A stretch of 52,498 nucleotides of DNA from Verrucomicrobiota bacterium (GCA_018239675.1 JAFEGX010000001.1:1-52498); one strand, 5' to 3'; positions 17,125 through 25,402 are shown, numbered from the stretch's first letter. Numbers and translations are program-made. Notes: generated from the letters alone by a model not told the origin.

Positions 17125-17175
17125 ACTTCCGTGTATACACAGAAATTCCTACGCTGGGCCCAGTGTCAAGCAAGA
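17125..17175. promoter_or_regulatory. GntR-type operator, site c, upstream of HpcH-ABC operon
   Basis: Perfect TGTATACA at 17132-17139, extended to TGTATACACAGAAAT (17132-17146), identical to site a. A TTGACA hexamer on the minus strand (TGTCAA at 17164-17169 on plus) is upstream. The distance to the HpcH ATG is 28 bases; the plus-strand dehydrogenase is 230 bases away, so the minus-strand operon is the likely target. Confidence 0.7.
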
Positions 17176-17368
17176 TAGGCCATCGGGCTCGATTTTCAGC
17201 CGAAACAAAAACCTGATTGTGGTCTCAGATGCTGACTATGAACAAGATTCACATTGATGTGATGGTACCTGATGGGTATGGCTTCGACGTTGTGCAGCGC
17301 CTTGCCCCAGTCCGCCTCCGGCCTCAGGTCGCGCTGGCTTTTTTCGCGCCGGATCGGGCGTGGCGGGC
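17176..17368. promoter_or_regulatory. Leader of the dehydrogenase pair with palindrome TCACATTGATGTGA
   Basis: This A+T-richer stretch carries TCACAT-TG-ATGTGA at 17249-17262, a perfect 6-2-6 palindrome 107 bases before the 2-hydroxyacid dehydrogenase start. It looks like a second operator, different from TGTATACA. No convincing small ORF is seen; the minus-strand frames here are Arg/Pro-rich shadows. Confidence 0.4.
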
Positions 17369-18331
17369 ATGAAGACCTTCGTGGCGGTGGCGGGCCTGGA
17401 CGCGGGCATGAGGGCGCGGATTGCCGACGCGGTGCCGGCGGGCGAGCTGCGTTTCCGCGATGGTGACGGCGGCGCGGTTGCCGCGCGCGCCTTTGTCGAG
17501 CATGAGGCGGAGATCGTCTTCGGCAATGTCCCGGCCGACTGGCTCGCGGCGGCACGCCGGCTGCGTTGGGTCCAGCTGGATTCGGCGGGAGTCGACGCCT
17601 ACCTCGACCTCAATCGGCGCCGGGGCGGATTGCCGGTCGTGATCACGAATCTGTCGGACTTCTTCGGGCAGCCCGTCGCCGAGGCCGCGCTCGCCGGCCT
17701 GCTGGCTTTTTTCCGGCGCCTGCCGGCGCTGCTGGCGGCCCAGCGCGACGGCCGCTGGATCAAGCCCGAGGTCGAGGCGGCCAACAGCATCCGGCAGCTG
17801 CACGGCGCGCGGGTGATCGTGCTGGGCGCCGGAGCCATCGGGAGGCGGATCGCGGCGCTGCTGGCGCCGTTTGAAGTTACGCTGGAGTTTTTCGCCCGGA
17901 CGGCGCCGGACGCCACGCTGCGCACGCGGGCCCAGCTCGATGCCGCGTTGCCCGCGGCCGATGTCGTGATCGGGACGCTGCCCCACACGCCTGACACCGC
18001 CGGTCTGTTCGACGCGCCGCGCCTTGGCCGGCTCGCCCGCCACGCGGTGCTGGTCAATGTCGGCCGCGGCTCCCTGCTTGACGAGGCGGCGCTGCTGGTC
18101 GCGCTCAACGAGAACCGTCTGGCCGGGGCGGTGCTCGATGTCACGGCCGTCGAACCGCTGCCGCCCGGCCATGCGTTCTGGACGCATCCGCGGGTGCTGC
18201 TGACCCAGCACACCGGCGGGCGCTTCCCCGATGAAACGGCGGCGAAGGTCCGCCGGTTCCTCGAGAATCTGGCGCATTTTCGCGCCGGCGAGCCGTTGCG
18301 CGGCGTGCTCGACGCCGGGCGCGGCTACTAG
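17369..18331 (+). CDS. D-isomer-specific 2-hydroxyacid dehydrogenase
   Basis: 320 residues from ATG 17369 (a GTG lies 9 bases earlier). The NAD-binding motif is GAGAIG (153-158). The catalytic triad of the family is present: Arg233 in NVGRGSLLDE, Glu262 in VTAVEPLP, and His281 in LLTQHTGG. It should interconvert a D-2-hydroxy acid and its 2-keto acid using NAD(P)H, for example a glyoxylate/hydroxypyruvate-type or sugar-acid substrate. It is followed after 9 bases by an Ldh2-type dehydrogenase; two oxidoreductases for hydroxy acids of different fold in tandem suggest an epimerisation-by-oxidation/reduction step or two consecutive steps on products of the aldolase across the promoter. Confidence 0.9.
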   Translation: MKTFVAVAGLDAGMRARIADAVPAGELRFRDGDGGAVAARAFVEHEAEIVFGNVPADWLAAARRLRWVQLDSAGVDAYLDLNRRRGGLPVVITNLSDFFGQPVAEAALAGLLAFFRRLPALLAAQRDGRWIKPEVEAANSIRQLHGARVIVLGAGAIGRRIAALLAPFEVTLEFFARTAPDATLRTRAQLDAALPAADVVIGTLPHTPDTAGLFDAPRLGRLARHAVLVNVGRGSLLDEAALLVALNENRLAGAVLDVTAVEPLPPGHAFWTHPRVLLTQHTGGRFPDETAAKVRRFLENLAHFRAGEPLRGVLDAGRGY

Positions 18332-18340
18332 GGATTTCCC

Positions 18341-19450
18341 ATGTCCACCCCGGAGTCTGCCGCCGAATCGTTCCTCGTGGTGCCGTGCGCGTGGCATGAC
18401 GAGGTCGTCGCGGCGGTTTATCGCGCCCGCGGGTACGACGCCGACGAGTCAGCCGCGGCCGCGACCAACGCCGCCGAGGCGACGTGGCATGGGATCCGGA
18501 CCCACCATGCGATCAAGGCCCTGCACATCGAGGCCGTGCATCGCGGCGGGGGCGGCGGGCCGGTTCCCGGGGCGAAGGTGCGTCGCCTGCCCGGCCGGTT
18601 TGAGGCCTCGCAGGTCTGGGATGCCGGCCGCAAGCTCGGCCAGCCGGTCGCATTCGAGGCGATGGAGACGTGCCTCGAGCTCGCCGCCCGGTACGGCATC
18701 GGTCAGGTCAGCGTCGACCATGCCTTCCATTACCTGTGGGGCGGCGGCTACGTCCTGCGCGCCGCGCAGCGCGGCTTCATCGGCTATACCCACTGCACCG
18801 CGGCGCTGGCCGAGGTGGTTCCGTACGGCGGCCGGACGCCGACGCTCGGCACGAATCCCCACAGCTGGGCGTTCCCGACGCAGGCCGCCGTTGGTTTTCC
18901 GGTCCTGGTGGACTGGGCGACGTCGGTCACCGCGATGGGCCGGATCGACCAGTGCCGGCGCGAAGGCCGGCCGTTGCCGGCCGGGGCGGCGGTTGACCGC
19001 GAGGGCCGGCCCACCACCGACCCGGACGCGGCCGTGGCGCTGCTGCCATTCGGCGCGCACAAGGGCTACGGGCTGGGCCTGATCAACGAGCTCGTGGCCG
19101 CCTTCATCGGCGGCTCGCGGCCGACCCTGCGGAACCGGTCGCCGGTCCCGGGCGAGAAACACACGACCACCTTCTACTTCCAGGCCGTCCATCCCGACGC
19201 GATCAGTGGCGGCGCCTTTGCCGGCGGTCGGTCTCAGCTTGAGAACATCCGTGCCGTGCTGGCCGACATCCGGGCCCATGGCAACGAGCGGTGCCGCCTG
19301 CCGGGCGAACTGGAGGGGGAGGCGGCCGCCCGGTCGGCGCGGAACGGCGGGCTGTTGTTCACCGCCGCCGAGGTCGCCGAGTTGAACCTGCTCGCCGCGG
19401 AGGCGCAGTTGGCGCCGCTGGTCGCGGACGCATTGCCTCGCGCGCGGTGA
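18341..19450 (+). CDS. Malate/L-lactate/ureidoglycolate dehydrogenase (Ldh2) family
   Basis: 369 residues, the typical size for the Ldh2/MdhII family, which has its own NADPH-binding fold rather than a Rossmann domain. Recognisable stretches are EATWHGIRTHHAIK near the N-terminus, VDHAFHYLWGGGYV in the middle, GTNPHSWAFPT and the strongly conserved HKGYGLGLINELVAA. Members oxidise or reduce 2-hydroxy acids such as malate, lactate, ureidoglycolate or 2,3-diketo-L-gulonate. It is the second gene of a pair with a D-2-hydroxyacid dehydrogenase and ends six bases before the converging PhyH gene. The N-terminal about 15 residues before the family core look like an unaligned extension. Confidence 0.88.
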   Translation: MSTPESAAESFLVVPCAWHDEVVAAVYRARGYDADESAAAATNAAEATWHGIRTHHAIKALHIEAVHRGGGGGPVPGAKVRRLPGRFEASQVWDAGRKLGQPVAFEAMETCLELAARYGIGQVSVDHAFHYLWGGGYVLRAAQRGFIGYTHCTAALAEVVPYGGRTPTLGTNPHSWAFPTQAAVGFPVLVDWATSVTAMGRIDQCRREGRPLPAGAAVDREGRPTTDPDAAVALLPFGAHKGYGLGLINELVAAFIGGSRPTLRNRSPVPGEKHTTTFYFQAVHPDAISGGAFAGGRSQLENIRAVLADIRAHGNERCRLPGELEGEAAARSARNGGLLFTAAEVAELNLLAAEAQLAPLVADALPRAR

Positions 19451-19456
19451 CGCCGG

Positions 19457-20314
19457 CTAGGTGCCGTACAACGTGTTCTTCAGGCCGCGCTGGTTCTCGT
19501 AAATGGAGCCGCCAAAGCGCGCCTCGGGCAGGGGCAGCCGCACCGGCACCGGGGCCAGGCGCGGCACGCGGCAGGGCGAACCCTGCACCATCGACGCGAC
19601 GTACGTGTCCCAGGGTTTGGCGCCGGGCAGCAACGGCCACGCATCCGCCGCGCAGTATTGGAAGAGCAGCAGGCGGCGCGGCTGGTTCGAGCGGTTCGGG
19701 GCCGAGCCATGGAGGAGCCGCACGTGGTGCACCGAGATGCCGCCCGCCCGCAGGAGCACCGGCACCGCGCCGTCGGGCTTGAACGCGGGATCGGTCACCG
19801 CGCCGATGAAACGCCCGTCCTGGTGATGCTCGAGCATGGGGCCGCGGTGGGTGCCGGGCAGCACCATCAGGCAGCCGTTCTCGGCCGTGGAGTCGTCGAT
19901 TGCCACGCCCACCGCGAGCAGGTCGTCGTTGGTGTGGGGGTAAAACGCCCAGTCCTGGTGCCATTCCACGGGACTGCCCACGTCCGCCAGCTTGAGGTTC
20001 AGCTTGTCGCCGTTGCACGCCAAGTCGGGGCCGATGAGCTGGCTGACAATCGCGAGCACCTTGGGGTGGGTGAGGGCGCGGTGGTAGGCGGGATGCTGCT
20101 TGGACGGCGCCTTGAGGCGGCGCAGGCGCGGGGCCTGCGCGGTGTGGCTCGGCTCGAGGTCGAAGACGGCGTCGTTCTCGGTTACGGCGCGGGAACGCTC
20201 GACGAACTGGTCGGTGACCTCCTGCAACTCGCGGACCTCGGCCGGCGAGAACACCGCCTCGACCGCGAGATAGCCCTGTGCACGATAAAACTTCAGCTGC
20301 TGGGGTGAAAGCAT
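19457..20314 (-). CDS. Phytanoyl-CoA dioxygenase (PhyH)-family Fe(II)/2-oxoglutarate oxygenase
   Basis: 285 residues. The facial triad is visible: VEWHQDWAF gives His119-x-Asp121, and LLHGSAPNRS gives the distal His202; an Arg near 213 (QPRRLLL) is placed to bind 2-oxoglutarate. Bacterial PhyH proteins hydroxylate or demethylate many small molecules, so the name should not be read as fatty-acid catabolism. The gene is divergent from an AraC regulator with a palindrome in the 57-base gap, which suggests joint control with the ABC importer downstream of that regulator. A second PhyH protein (40158-40925) and a Rieske oxygenase in the window indicate that O2-dependent modification recurs in these pathways. 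Confidence 0.88.
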   Translation of the reverse strand: MLSPQQLKFYRAQGYLAVEAVFSPAEVRELQEVTDQFVERSRAVTENDAVFDLEPSHTAQAPRLRRLKAPSKQHPAYHRALTHPKVLAIVSQLIGPDLACNGDKLNLKLADVGSPVEWHQDWAFYPHTNDDLLAVGVAIDDSTAENGCLMVLPGTHRGPMLEHHQDGRFIGAVTDPAFKPDGAVPVLLRAGGISVHHVRLLHGSAPNRSNQPRRLLLFQYCAADAWPLLPGAKPWDTYVASMVQGSPCRVPRLAPVPVRLPLPEARFGGSIYENQRGLKNTLYGT

Positions 20315-20371
20315 GCCGCCATCCTAGTCTAGGATTCACGGAAAAACTTCCCAAACTGGGCGCAATTCGTC
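20315..20371. promoter_or_regulatory. Divergent PhyH/AraC promoter with ATCCTA-GTC-TAGGAT palindrome
   Basis: ATCCTA (20321-20326) and TAGGAT (20330-20335) form a perfect 6-3-6 palindrome seven bases from the PhyH ATG and 37 bases before the AraC start. It is the only clear symmetry in this short gap and is a candidate AraC-family operator controlling both directions. Confidence 0.45.
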
Positions 20372-21238
20372 TTGGATTCCGAGGTGCCCGCCGCCCCCGA
20401 CCGCTTCCTGACCTTTGGCCTCGCCAGCCGCCACGTCCGGGCCGAGCGCCGGGCCGTCTTTCACCGCCACAACGAGGTTGAGCTGCTCTTCGTCGACCGG
20501 GGGGCCATCACCCACCTCTTCGATGCCCGGCGCGTGACCTTTTCCGCCGGGGAGCTGGCGGTATTCTGGGGCGCCGTGCCGCACCTGCCCGTCGCCTTCC
20601 GGCCGGGGACGCAGCTCGACTGGCTCACGGTTCCGCTGGCGTGGGTGCTCCAGTGGCAGCTGCCGGCCACGTTCACGGCCGCGCTCCTGCAGGGCCGGAT
20701 CGTCCGCGGCGTCGGCGGTCCCGGGGCCGCGGCGGACCGCGCGCTGTTCGCCCGCTGGCACGCGGACCTGCGCTCGGGCCGCGCCGACCGCCATCACCTG
20801 GTCCTGCTCGAGTGCGAGGCGCGGCTGCGGCGCCTGCTGCTGGATGGACGAGCGGCCGCCGGGGCGGGTGGCGCGCCGGATTTTCTGCCGCCCGCGGCGG
20901 CCGGCAAGGTCGAGGCGATGGCGGCCCATGTCGCCCGTCACTACGCCGAGCCGCTGTCGGTCGACGACATTGCGCGCGCCGTGGGCCTGCACCCGGACTA
21001 TGCCGGCGCGGTGTTCCGGCGGACCTTCGGGCTGACCCTGCTGGATTACCTGACCGCGCTGCGGGTGTCGCACGCCCAACGGCTGCTGATGACGACGAAC
21101 GAGAAGATCCTGCACATCGCCTTCGCGGCCGGGTTCGGCTCGGCGAGCCGGTTTTACGCGGTGTTCACGCGGGCCTGTGGCCTGACCCCGCGCGCCTACC
21201 GCCGGTCGCGGCCGACGGCCCCCGGGCGCCGGCGGTGA
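20372..21238 (+). CDS. AraC-family transcriptional regulator
   Basis: 288 residues from TTG 20372; a GTG at 20384 is an equally good start. The N-terminal half is a cupin sensor (FHRHNEVELLFVDRGAITHL, about 30-50, then FSAGELAVFWG). The C-terminal about 100 residues are the two-helix-turn-helix AraC domain: LSVDDIARAVGLHPDYAGAVFRRTFG and the signature IAFAAGFGSASRFYAVFTRACGLTPRAYR. It is divergent from a PhyH oxygenase and followed by a solute-binding protein and two permeases, so it probably senses the imported sugar and activates this unit. Confidence 0.92.
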   Translation: MDSEVPAAPDRFLTFGLASRHVRAERRAVFHRHNEVELLFVDRGAITHLFDARRVTFSAGELAVFWGAVPHLPVAFRPGTQLDWLTVPLAWVLQWQLPATFTAALLQGRIVRGVGGPGAAADRALFARWHADLRSGRADRHHLVLLECEARLRRLLLDGRAAAGAGGAPDFLPPAAAGKVEAMAAHVARHYAEPLSVDDIARAVGLHPDYAGAVFRRTFGLTLLDYLTALRVSHAQRLLMTTNEKILHIAFAAGFGSASRFYAVFTRACGLTPRAYRRSRPTAPGRRR

Positions 21239-21286
21239 TTTTGCACTTGGTCACGGCACCGCGATCCCCGTTAACTGCAGTCCCCC

Positions 21287-22678
21287 ATGCCCCCGATCCT
21301 GCGCCGCGTCCTTGCCGCCTTCTCGCCGGGCGTGGGCATCATCGCGCTGCTGGCGGTGGCCGCCGCGGTCGCGCTGCTGCTCCTGCCGCAGGCGCCGCGG
21401 GAGCGGGTGCAGTTCTGGATTTTCGCGAAGCAGCACCAGGCCGTGTACCAGAGTCTCCTCGAGCGGTGGAACCGCGAGCATCCCGGCATGCGCGTGGAGA
21501 TGTCGCTCGTGAACGGGGCCGTGATGGACCAGCGGATCATGTCCGGCTTCCTGACCGGCACGCCGGTGGCGGACGTGCTGGAGGTCGAGCGCAGCATGGC
21601 CGGCAAGGCGTTCATGGGCCCGATCGAGGATGTCGGCTACGTTGACCTGACGGCGCGCCTGAAGTCGGAGGGGCTGCTCGCCCAGATCAACCGCCCGTCG
21701 CTGAGCCCGTGGACCTCCCGCGGGCACATCTTCGGCATCCCGCACGACGTCCACCCGGTCATGCTCATGTACCGGGCCGACCTCGTGGAGGCGGCGGGCA
21801 TCGACGTCCGGCAGATCGAGACGTGGGACGACTTCATCCGCGTGATGCGGCCGCTGCAGCAGGACCTGGACGGCGACGGGCGCATCGACCGCCAGCTGCT
21901 GAGCTACTCGCCGATCGACCCGAACGGCACCGAGGTGCTCATGCTCCAGGCGGGCGGGCGGATTTTCGACGACCAGGAACAGCCCTGCTTCGACCGGCCC
22001 GGCAACGCCGCGATCCTCGCGCGCCTGGCCTCGTGGTCGGTCGGGCCGCACCAGATCTGCCGCTATGCCGACTACAACCTCGCTTCGGGCCAGCAGCTGC
22101 TGGTCGACGGGCTGGTGGTGGCGGTGATGGCGCCCGACTGGCTGTGCGGGACGTTCAAGCAGCAGATCCCCGGGCTGGGCGGCAAGGTGAAGCTCATGCC
22201 GCTGCCGGCGTGGGAGCGCGGTGGCCGGCGCACCAGCGTGTTCGGCGGCACGATGCTGGCGCTGACCAAGGCCTCGCTCACCCCGGAGGAGGACTGGGAG
22301 TTCGCCAAGGCCATCTACCTTTCGCGCGAGATGGCCACGGCGCTGTTCCGCTCGACGTGCATCATCTCCCCGTTCAAGGCCAACTGGACGGATGCGGCCT
22401 ACGATGAGCCCGACCCGTACTTCCGCGGCCAGCCGGTCGGGCGCCTCTATGTGCGGCTGGCGCCCGACGTGCCGCGGCGAACCTCCTCGCCGTACAATCC
22501 CACGGCCCTGCTGCGCCTGTCCAACTGCATGACCTCGCTGGTCGCCTACGCCGAGGAGCGCCGGCTGTCGGACCCGGCCGCGCTGGAGGCCGAGGCCCAG
22601 CGGCTGCTGGTGGCGACCCAGCGGGACTTCGCCGCGCTCGTGCACCGCAACGCGTTCCTCCGCGCCCCGGCCCGATGA
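21287..22678 (+). CDS. Extracellular solute-binding protein, family 1 (second ABC importer)
   Basis: 463 residues. A long hydrophobic segment (about 13-34, GVGIIALLAVAAAVALLLL) with no lipobox Cys suggests a membrane-anchored binding protein. The fold markers include VQFWIFAKQHQAVYQSLLERWNREHPGM, then MYRADLVEAAGIDVRQIETWDDFI and FGGTMLALTKAS, as in UgpB-like proteins. It is 48 bases after the AraC gene and overlaps the first permease gene by ATGA. It should deliver a sugar or sugar derivative to the permeases encoded at 22675-24488. It differs clearly from the binding protein at 14726, so the two importers probably have different ligands. Confidence 0.88.
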   Translation: MPPILRRVLAAFSPGVGIIALLAVAAAVALLLLPQAPRERVQFWIFAKQHQAVYQSLLERWNREHPGMRVEMSLVNGAVMDQRIMSGFLTGTPVADVLEVERSMAGKAFMGPIEDVGYVDLTARLKSEGLLAQINRPSLSPWTSRGHIFGIPHDVHPVMLMYRADLVEAAGIDVRQIETWDDFIRVMRPLQQDLDGDGRIDRQLLSYSPIDPNGTEVLMLQAGGRIFDDQEQPCFDRPGNAAILARLASWSVGPHQICRYADYNLASGQQLLVDGLVVAVMAPDWLCGTFKQQIPGLGGKVKLMPLPAWERGGRRTSVFGGTMLALTKASLTPEEDWEFAKAIYLSREMATALFRSTCIISPFKANWTDAAYDEPDPYFRGQPVGRLYVRLAPDVPRRTSSPYNPTALLRLSNCMTSLVAYAEERRLSDPAALEAEAQRLLVATQRDFAALVHRNAFLRAPAR

Positions 22679-23595
22679 AAACCCCGTCCTCCGCCCCGGC
22701 CGTGCGCTCGGCGCCGCCCTTCCCGCGCTGGGCCCCGTGGCTCTTCGCGGCCCCGTGGCTGCTCGTGTTCGGGACCTTTGTCGCCTGGCCGCTGGTGCGC
22801 TCGCTGATGCTCTCGTTCATGCAGACCTTCGGGCCGGGCACGACCACCTATGTCGGCTGGGACAACTTCCGGTATCTCTTCCACGACCCGCTGTTCTACC
22901 GGGCGCTGTGGAACACCTTTCTGTTCACGCTCGGCAGCGTATTCATCCAGCTGCCCATCGCACTGGCGCTCGCGCTCCTGCTCAACCGCCCGACCCTGCG
23001 CGGCCGGTCGGTCTACCGCCTCCTGTTCTTCCTGCCGTCGCTGGTCGGCCTGGTCTTCGCCGGCGTGCTGGTGGCGATCATGTTCGAAAAGCGCACCGGC
23101 CTCGTCGATGCCGGGCTGCACGCGGTGTTCACGCGCTGGGATCCCGATTTTCCCTGGCTCGAGCAGTACGTCATGCCGTCGCTCATCATCGCCGGGGTGT
23201 GGCTCTACGCGGGTTTCAACATGGTGTATTTCCTCGCCGCGCTGCAGCACGTCTCGTCCGAGCTGCTGGACGCGGCGGCGATCGACGGGGCCGGGCCGTG
23301 GCAGCGGTTCTGGCACGTGACCCTCCCCGAGATCCGCCCGGTGGCCGGGCTGGTCGTGCTCCTGTCGGTGGCCGGCAGCTTCCAGCTGTTCGAGCTGCCC
23401 TACATCATGTTCAACACGACGGGCAACCCGGCGGGCCCGGACAACAGCGCGCTCACGGTCGTGATGTACCTGTACCAGATGGGGTTCATGAGCGGTGATC
23501 TCGGTTACGCGAGCGCGATCGGGTGGGTGCTCGCGGTCCTGCTCATGGGCCTCGCCGCGCTGCAGCGGTGGCTGGCCCGCCGCGAGGAATACTGA
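22675..23595 (+). CDS. ABC sugar transporter permease, UgpA/MalF type
   Basis: 306 residues, normal length for the class, with a Pro/Ala-rich N-terminus and a first membrane helix at about 22-43. The EAA loop reads LDAAAIDGAGPWQRFWHV (DAA 199-201), the contact point for the cytoplasmic ATPase. It overlaps the binding-protein gene by four bases and is followed two bases later by the second permease, so the three proteins are made together. No ATPase gene is present in this unit either. Confidence 0.92.
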   Translation: MKTPSSAPAVRSAPPFPRWAPWLFAAPWLLVFGTFVAWPLVRSLMLSFMQTFGPGTTTYVGWDNFRYLFHDPLFYRALWNTFLFTLGSVFIQLPIALALALLLNRPTLRGRSVYRLLFFLPSLVGLVFAGVLVAIMFEKRTGLVDAGLHAVFTRWDPDFPWLEQYVMPSLIIAGVWLYAGFNMVYFLAALQHVSSELLDAAAIDGAGPWQRFWHVTLPEIRPVAGLVVLLSVAGSFQLFELPYIMFNTTGNPAGPDNSALTVVMYLYQMGFMSGDLGYASAIGWVLAVLLMGLAALQRWLARREEY

Positions 23596-23597
23596 CC

Positions 23598-24488
23598 ATG
23601 AACCATCCGCCCGGATCGTCCCCCGCTTCCCGCCGGACCGGCCGCCTCCTGGCGGCCGGCGCCCTGGTCCACGGCCTGCTCCTGGCCTGCGTGGCGGTCA
23701 CGCTGGTGCCGTTTTTCTGGCTCGTGACCTCGGCGCTGAAGAACAAGACGGACTTCTTCGCCTCGGTGTTCCTCCCGCGCGGCCCCGGGCTGTTCGGCGT
23801 CGCGTGGGACCGGCTGACGCTCGAGAATTTCCACCGGCTCTTCGCCGAACTGCCCATGCTGCGGGCGATCATCAACTCGTTCTTCCTCTCGGCGTCGCTG
23901 AGCCTCGTCGCGACGCTGTTCTGCGCGATGGGCGGGTACGCGCTCGCCAAGTATCCGTTCCGCGGGCGGCGCACGCTTACCGCCTGCGTGCTGGCGGCGG
24001 CGATCATCCCGCCGTCGCTGCTCCTGGCGCCGGGCTTCGAGCTGATCTGGCACCTCGGGCTCCTGGACACCTATGCCGGCTTCCTGCTGCCGGGCCTCGC
24101 CCCGGCGTTCGGCGTGTTCCTGTTCCGCCAGGCCATGCTCAACTCGGTGCCGGCCGAGCTCATCGAGTCGGCGCGGCTCGACGGCTGCGGCGAGGTCCGG
24201 ATCTTCTTCGAGCTCGTCCTCCCGCTGGTGCGCCCGATGGTCGGCGCGTTCATCATCCTCTCCTTCCTCGGCACCTGGAACAACTTCATCGGCCCGCAGC
24301 TGATCCTGCAGTCGGTGGACCACCATCCGCTCGCGGTCGCGATCAACAACCTGCGCGGCGTGTACGGCACCGACTACGGGCTCGTGCTGTCCGGCACGCT
24401 GGTCTCAATCGCGCCGATCATGGCGCTGTTCCTCCTGCTCCAGCGGGAGTTCATCACCGGCCTCACGGCCGGCGCGGTGAAGGCCTAG
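23598..24488 (+). CDS. ABC sugar transporter permease, UgpE/MalG type
   Basis: 296 residues from ATG 23598, two bases after the preceding stop; the longer open frame begins inside the previous gene and is a shadow. Six hydrophobic segments follow the expected pattern, and the EAA-like loop is IESARLDGCGEVRIFFEL (ESA 190-192). It completes the AraC-linked importer. Its TAG stop (24486-24488) overlaps the TAG of the converging beta-propeller gene within the palindrome CTAG, leaving no space for a classical terminator between them. Confidence 0.92.
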   Translation: MNHPPGSSPASRRTGRLLAAGALVHGLLLACVAVTLVPFFWLVTSALKNKTDFFASVFLPRGPGLFGVAWDRLTLENFHRLFAELPMLRAIINSFFLSASLSLVATLFCAMGGYALAKYPFRGRRTLTACVLAAAIIPPSLLLAPGFELIWHLGLLDTYAGFLLPGLAPAFGVFLFRQAMLNSVPAELIESARLDGCGEVRIFFELVLPLVRPMVGAFIILSFLGTWNNFIGPQLILQSVDHHPLAVAINNLRGVYGTDYGLVLSGTLVSIAPIMALFLLLQREFITGLTAGAVKA

Positions 24489-25402
24489 CGCCCGCGCCGG
24501 AGCTTGAGCACGCGGTTGCCGGCGATTTCCGCGGCGTAGATCGCGCCGGCGGCGTCCACCGTCACGCCGTGCGGGTAGCGGAAGCAGCCGGGCTCCGCCC
24601 ACACCTGCGCCGGCTGGCCGTCCGGCCCGAATTCGATGAGCGCGTTGTCCAGCCCCGCCGACCCGTAGAGCCGGCCGTCGGGGGCCAGGTGCAGGCCGTC
24701 CACCGAGTGCAGCCCCGGCCACTCGGCCAGCAGGTCGCCCGCCGGGCTGAACACCTGGATGCGGTCGTTCTCGCGGTCGGACACGTACAGGCGCCCGGCG
24801 CGGTCGGCCGTGATGACGTGCGGGGTGTGAAACTCGCCCGGCGCGGTCCCGCGGCGGCCCCACTCGCGCACGTAGGTGCCGTCGGCGCGGTAGTGCACGA
24901 CGCGCGAGTTGCCGTAGCCGTCCGTGACGAAGAACTCGCCGCTCGGCAGCACGCAGACATGCGTCGGCTGGTGATAAAGGGTGGGGCCGCGGCCGAGCCG
25001 GCCGTCCTCGCCCAGCGTGCGGATCAGGCGGCCTGCCGGGTCGAACACCATGATCAGGTGGCGGCCGCAGTCCGTGACCCACACGTTGTCCCACGGATCG
25101 ACGTGCAGGCCGTGCAGCCAGTGGCGCAGGTCCATCGGGACCGGGGTCGGCCCGCGGAGATCGTCGGCGATGCTCTTCCGCTGGAGCGCGGCGCCGACCT
25201 CCCGCAGCAGCGTGCCGTCGGGATTGAGGCAGAGGAGGGGATGCTCGCCACGGTGGGCCACGTACACGCGGCCGCGCGAGTCGACGGCCACGCCGCTGAC
25301 GCGCTCGAGGCGGTGGTCCGCCGGGAGGCGGGGCCAGTCGGCCACCGGCTCAAGGCGCTCGGCCGCGCGGTGCTGGAAGGCGGGGGCCCGGACGGCGTTC
25401 AT
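24485..25402 (-). CDS. NHL-repeat beta-propeller protein
   Basis: 305 residues from ATG 25402, overlapping the MFS stop by ATGA; a long in-phase open frame reaching into the MFS gene is a shadow. Repeats of the type GVAVDSRGRVYVAHRG, GLHVDPWDNVWVTDCG, HVITADRAGRLYVSDREN and GVTVDAAGAIYAAEIAGNRV, each about 45-50 residues apart, make five to six propeller blades as in NHL or peptidyl-alpha-hydroxyglycine lyase-like proteins. I see no signal peptide, so it may act in the cytoplasm. Function is unknown; ring-opening, lyase or binding roles occur in such propellers. It is the last gene of a minus-strand unit with MFS, PLP, SDR and amidohydrolase genes. Confidence 0.82.
   Translation of the reverse strand: MNAVRAPAFQHRAAERLEPVADWPRLPADHRLERVSGVAVDSRGRVYVAHRGEHPLLCLNPDGTLLREVGAALQRKSIADDLRGPTPVPMDLRHWLHGLHVDPWDNVWVTDCGRHLIMVFDPAGRLIRTLGEDGRLGRGPTLYHQPTHVCVLPSGEFFVTDGYGNSRVVHYRADGTYVREWGRRGTAPGEFHTPHVITADRAGRLYVSDRENDRIQVFSPAGDLLAEWPGLHSVDGLHLAPDGRLYGSAGLDNALIEFGPDGQPAQVWAEPGCFRYPHGVTVDAAGAIYAAEIAGNRVLKLRRGR

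Noticed and set aside
17236-17526. Minus-strand ORFs in the 17.2-17.5 kb region
   Set aside because: Ser/Arg/Pro-rich, overlap the start of the 2-hydroxyacid dehydrogenase gene and have no recognisable motif.
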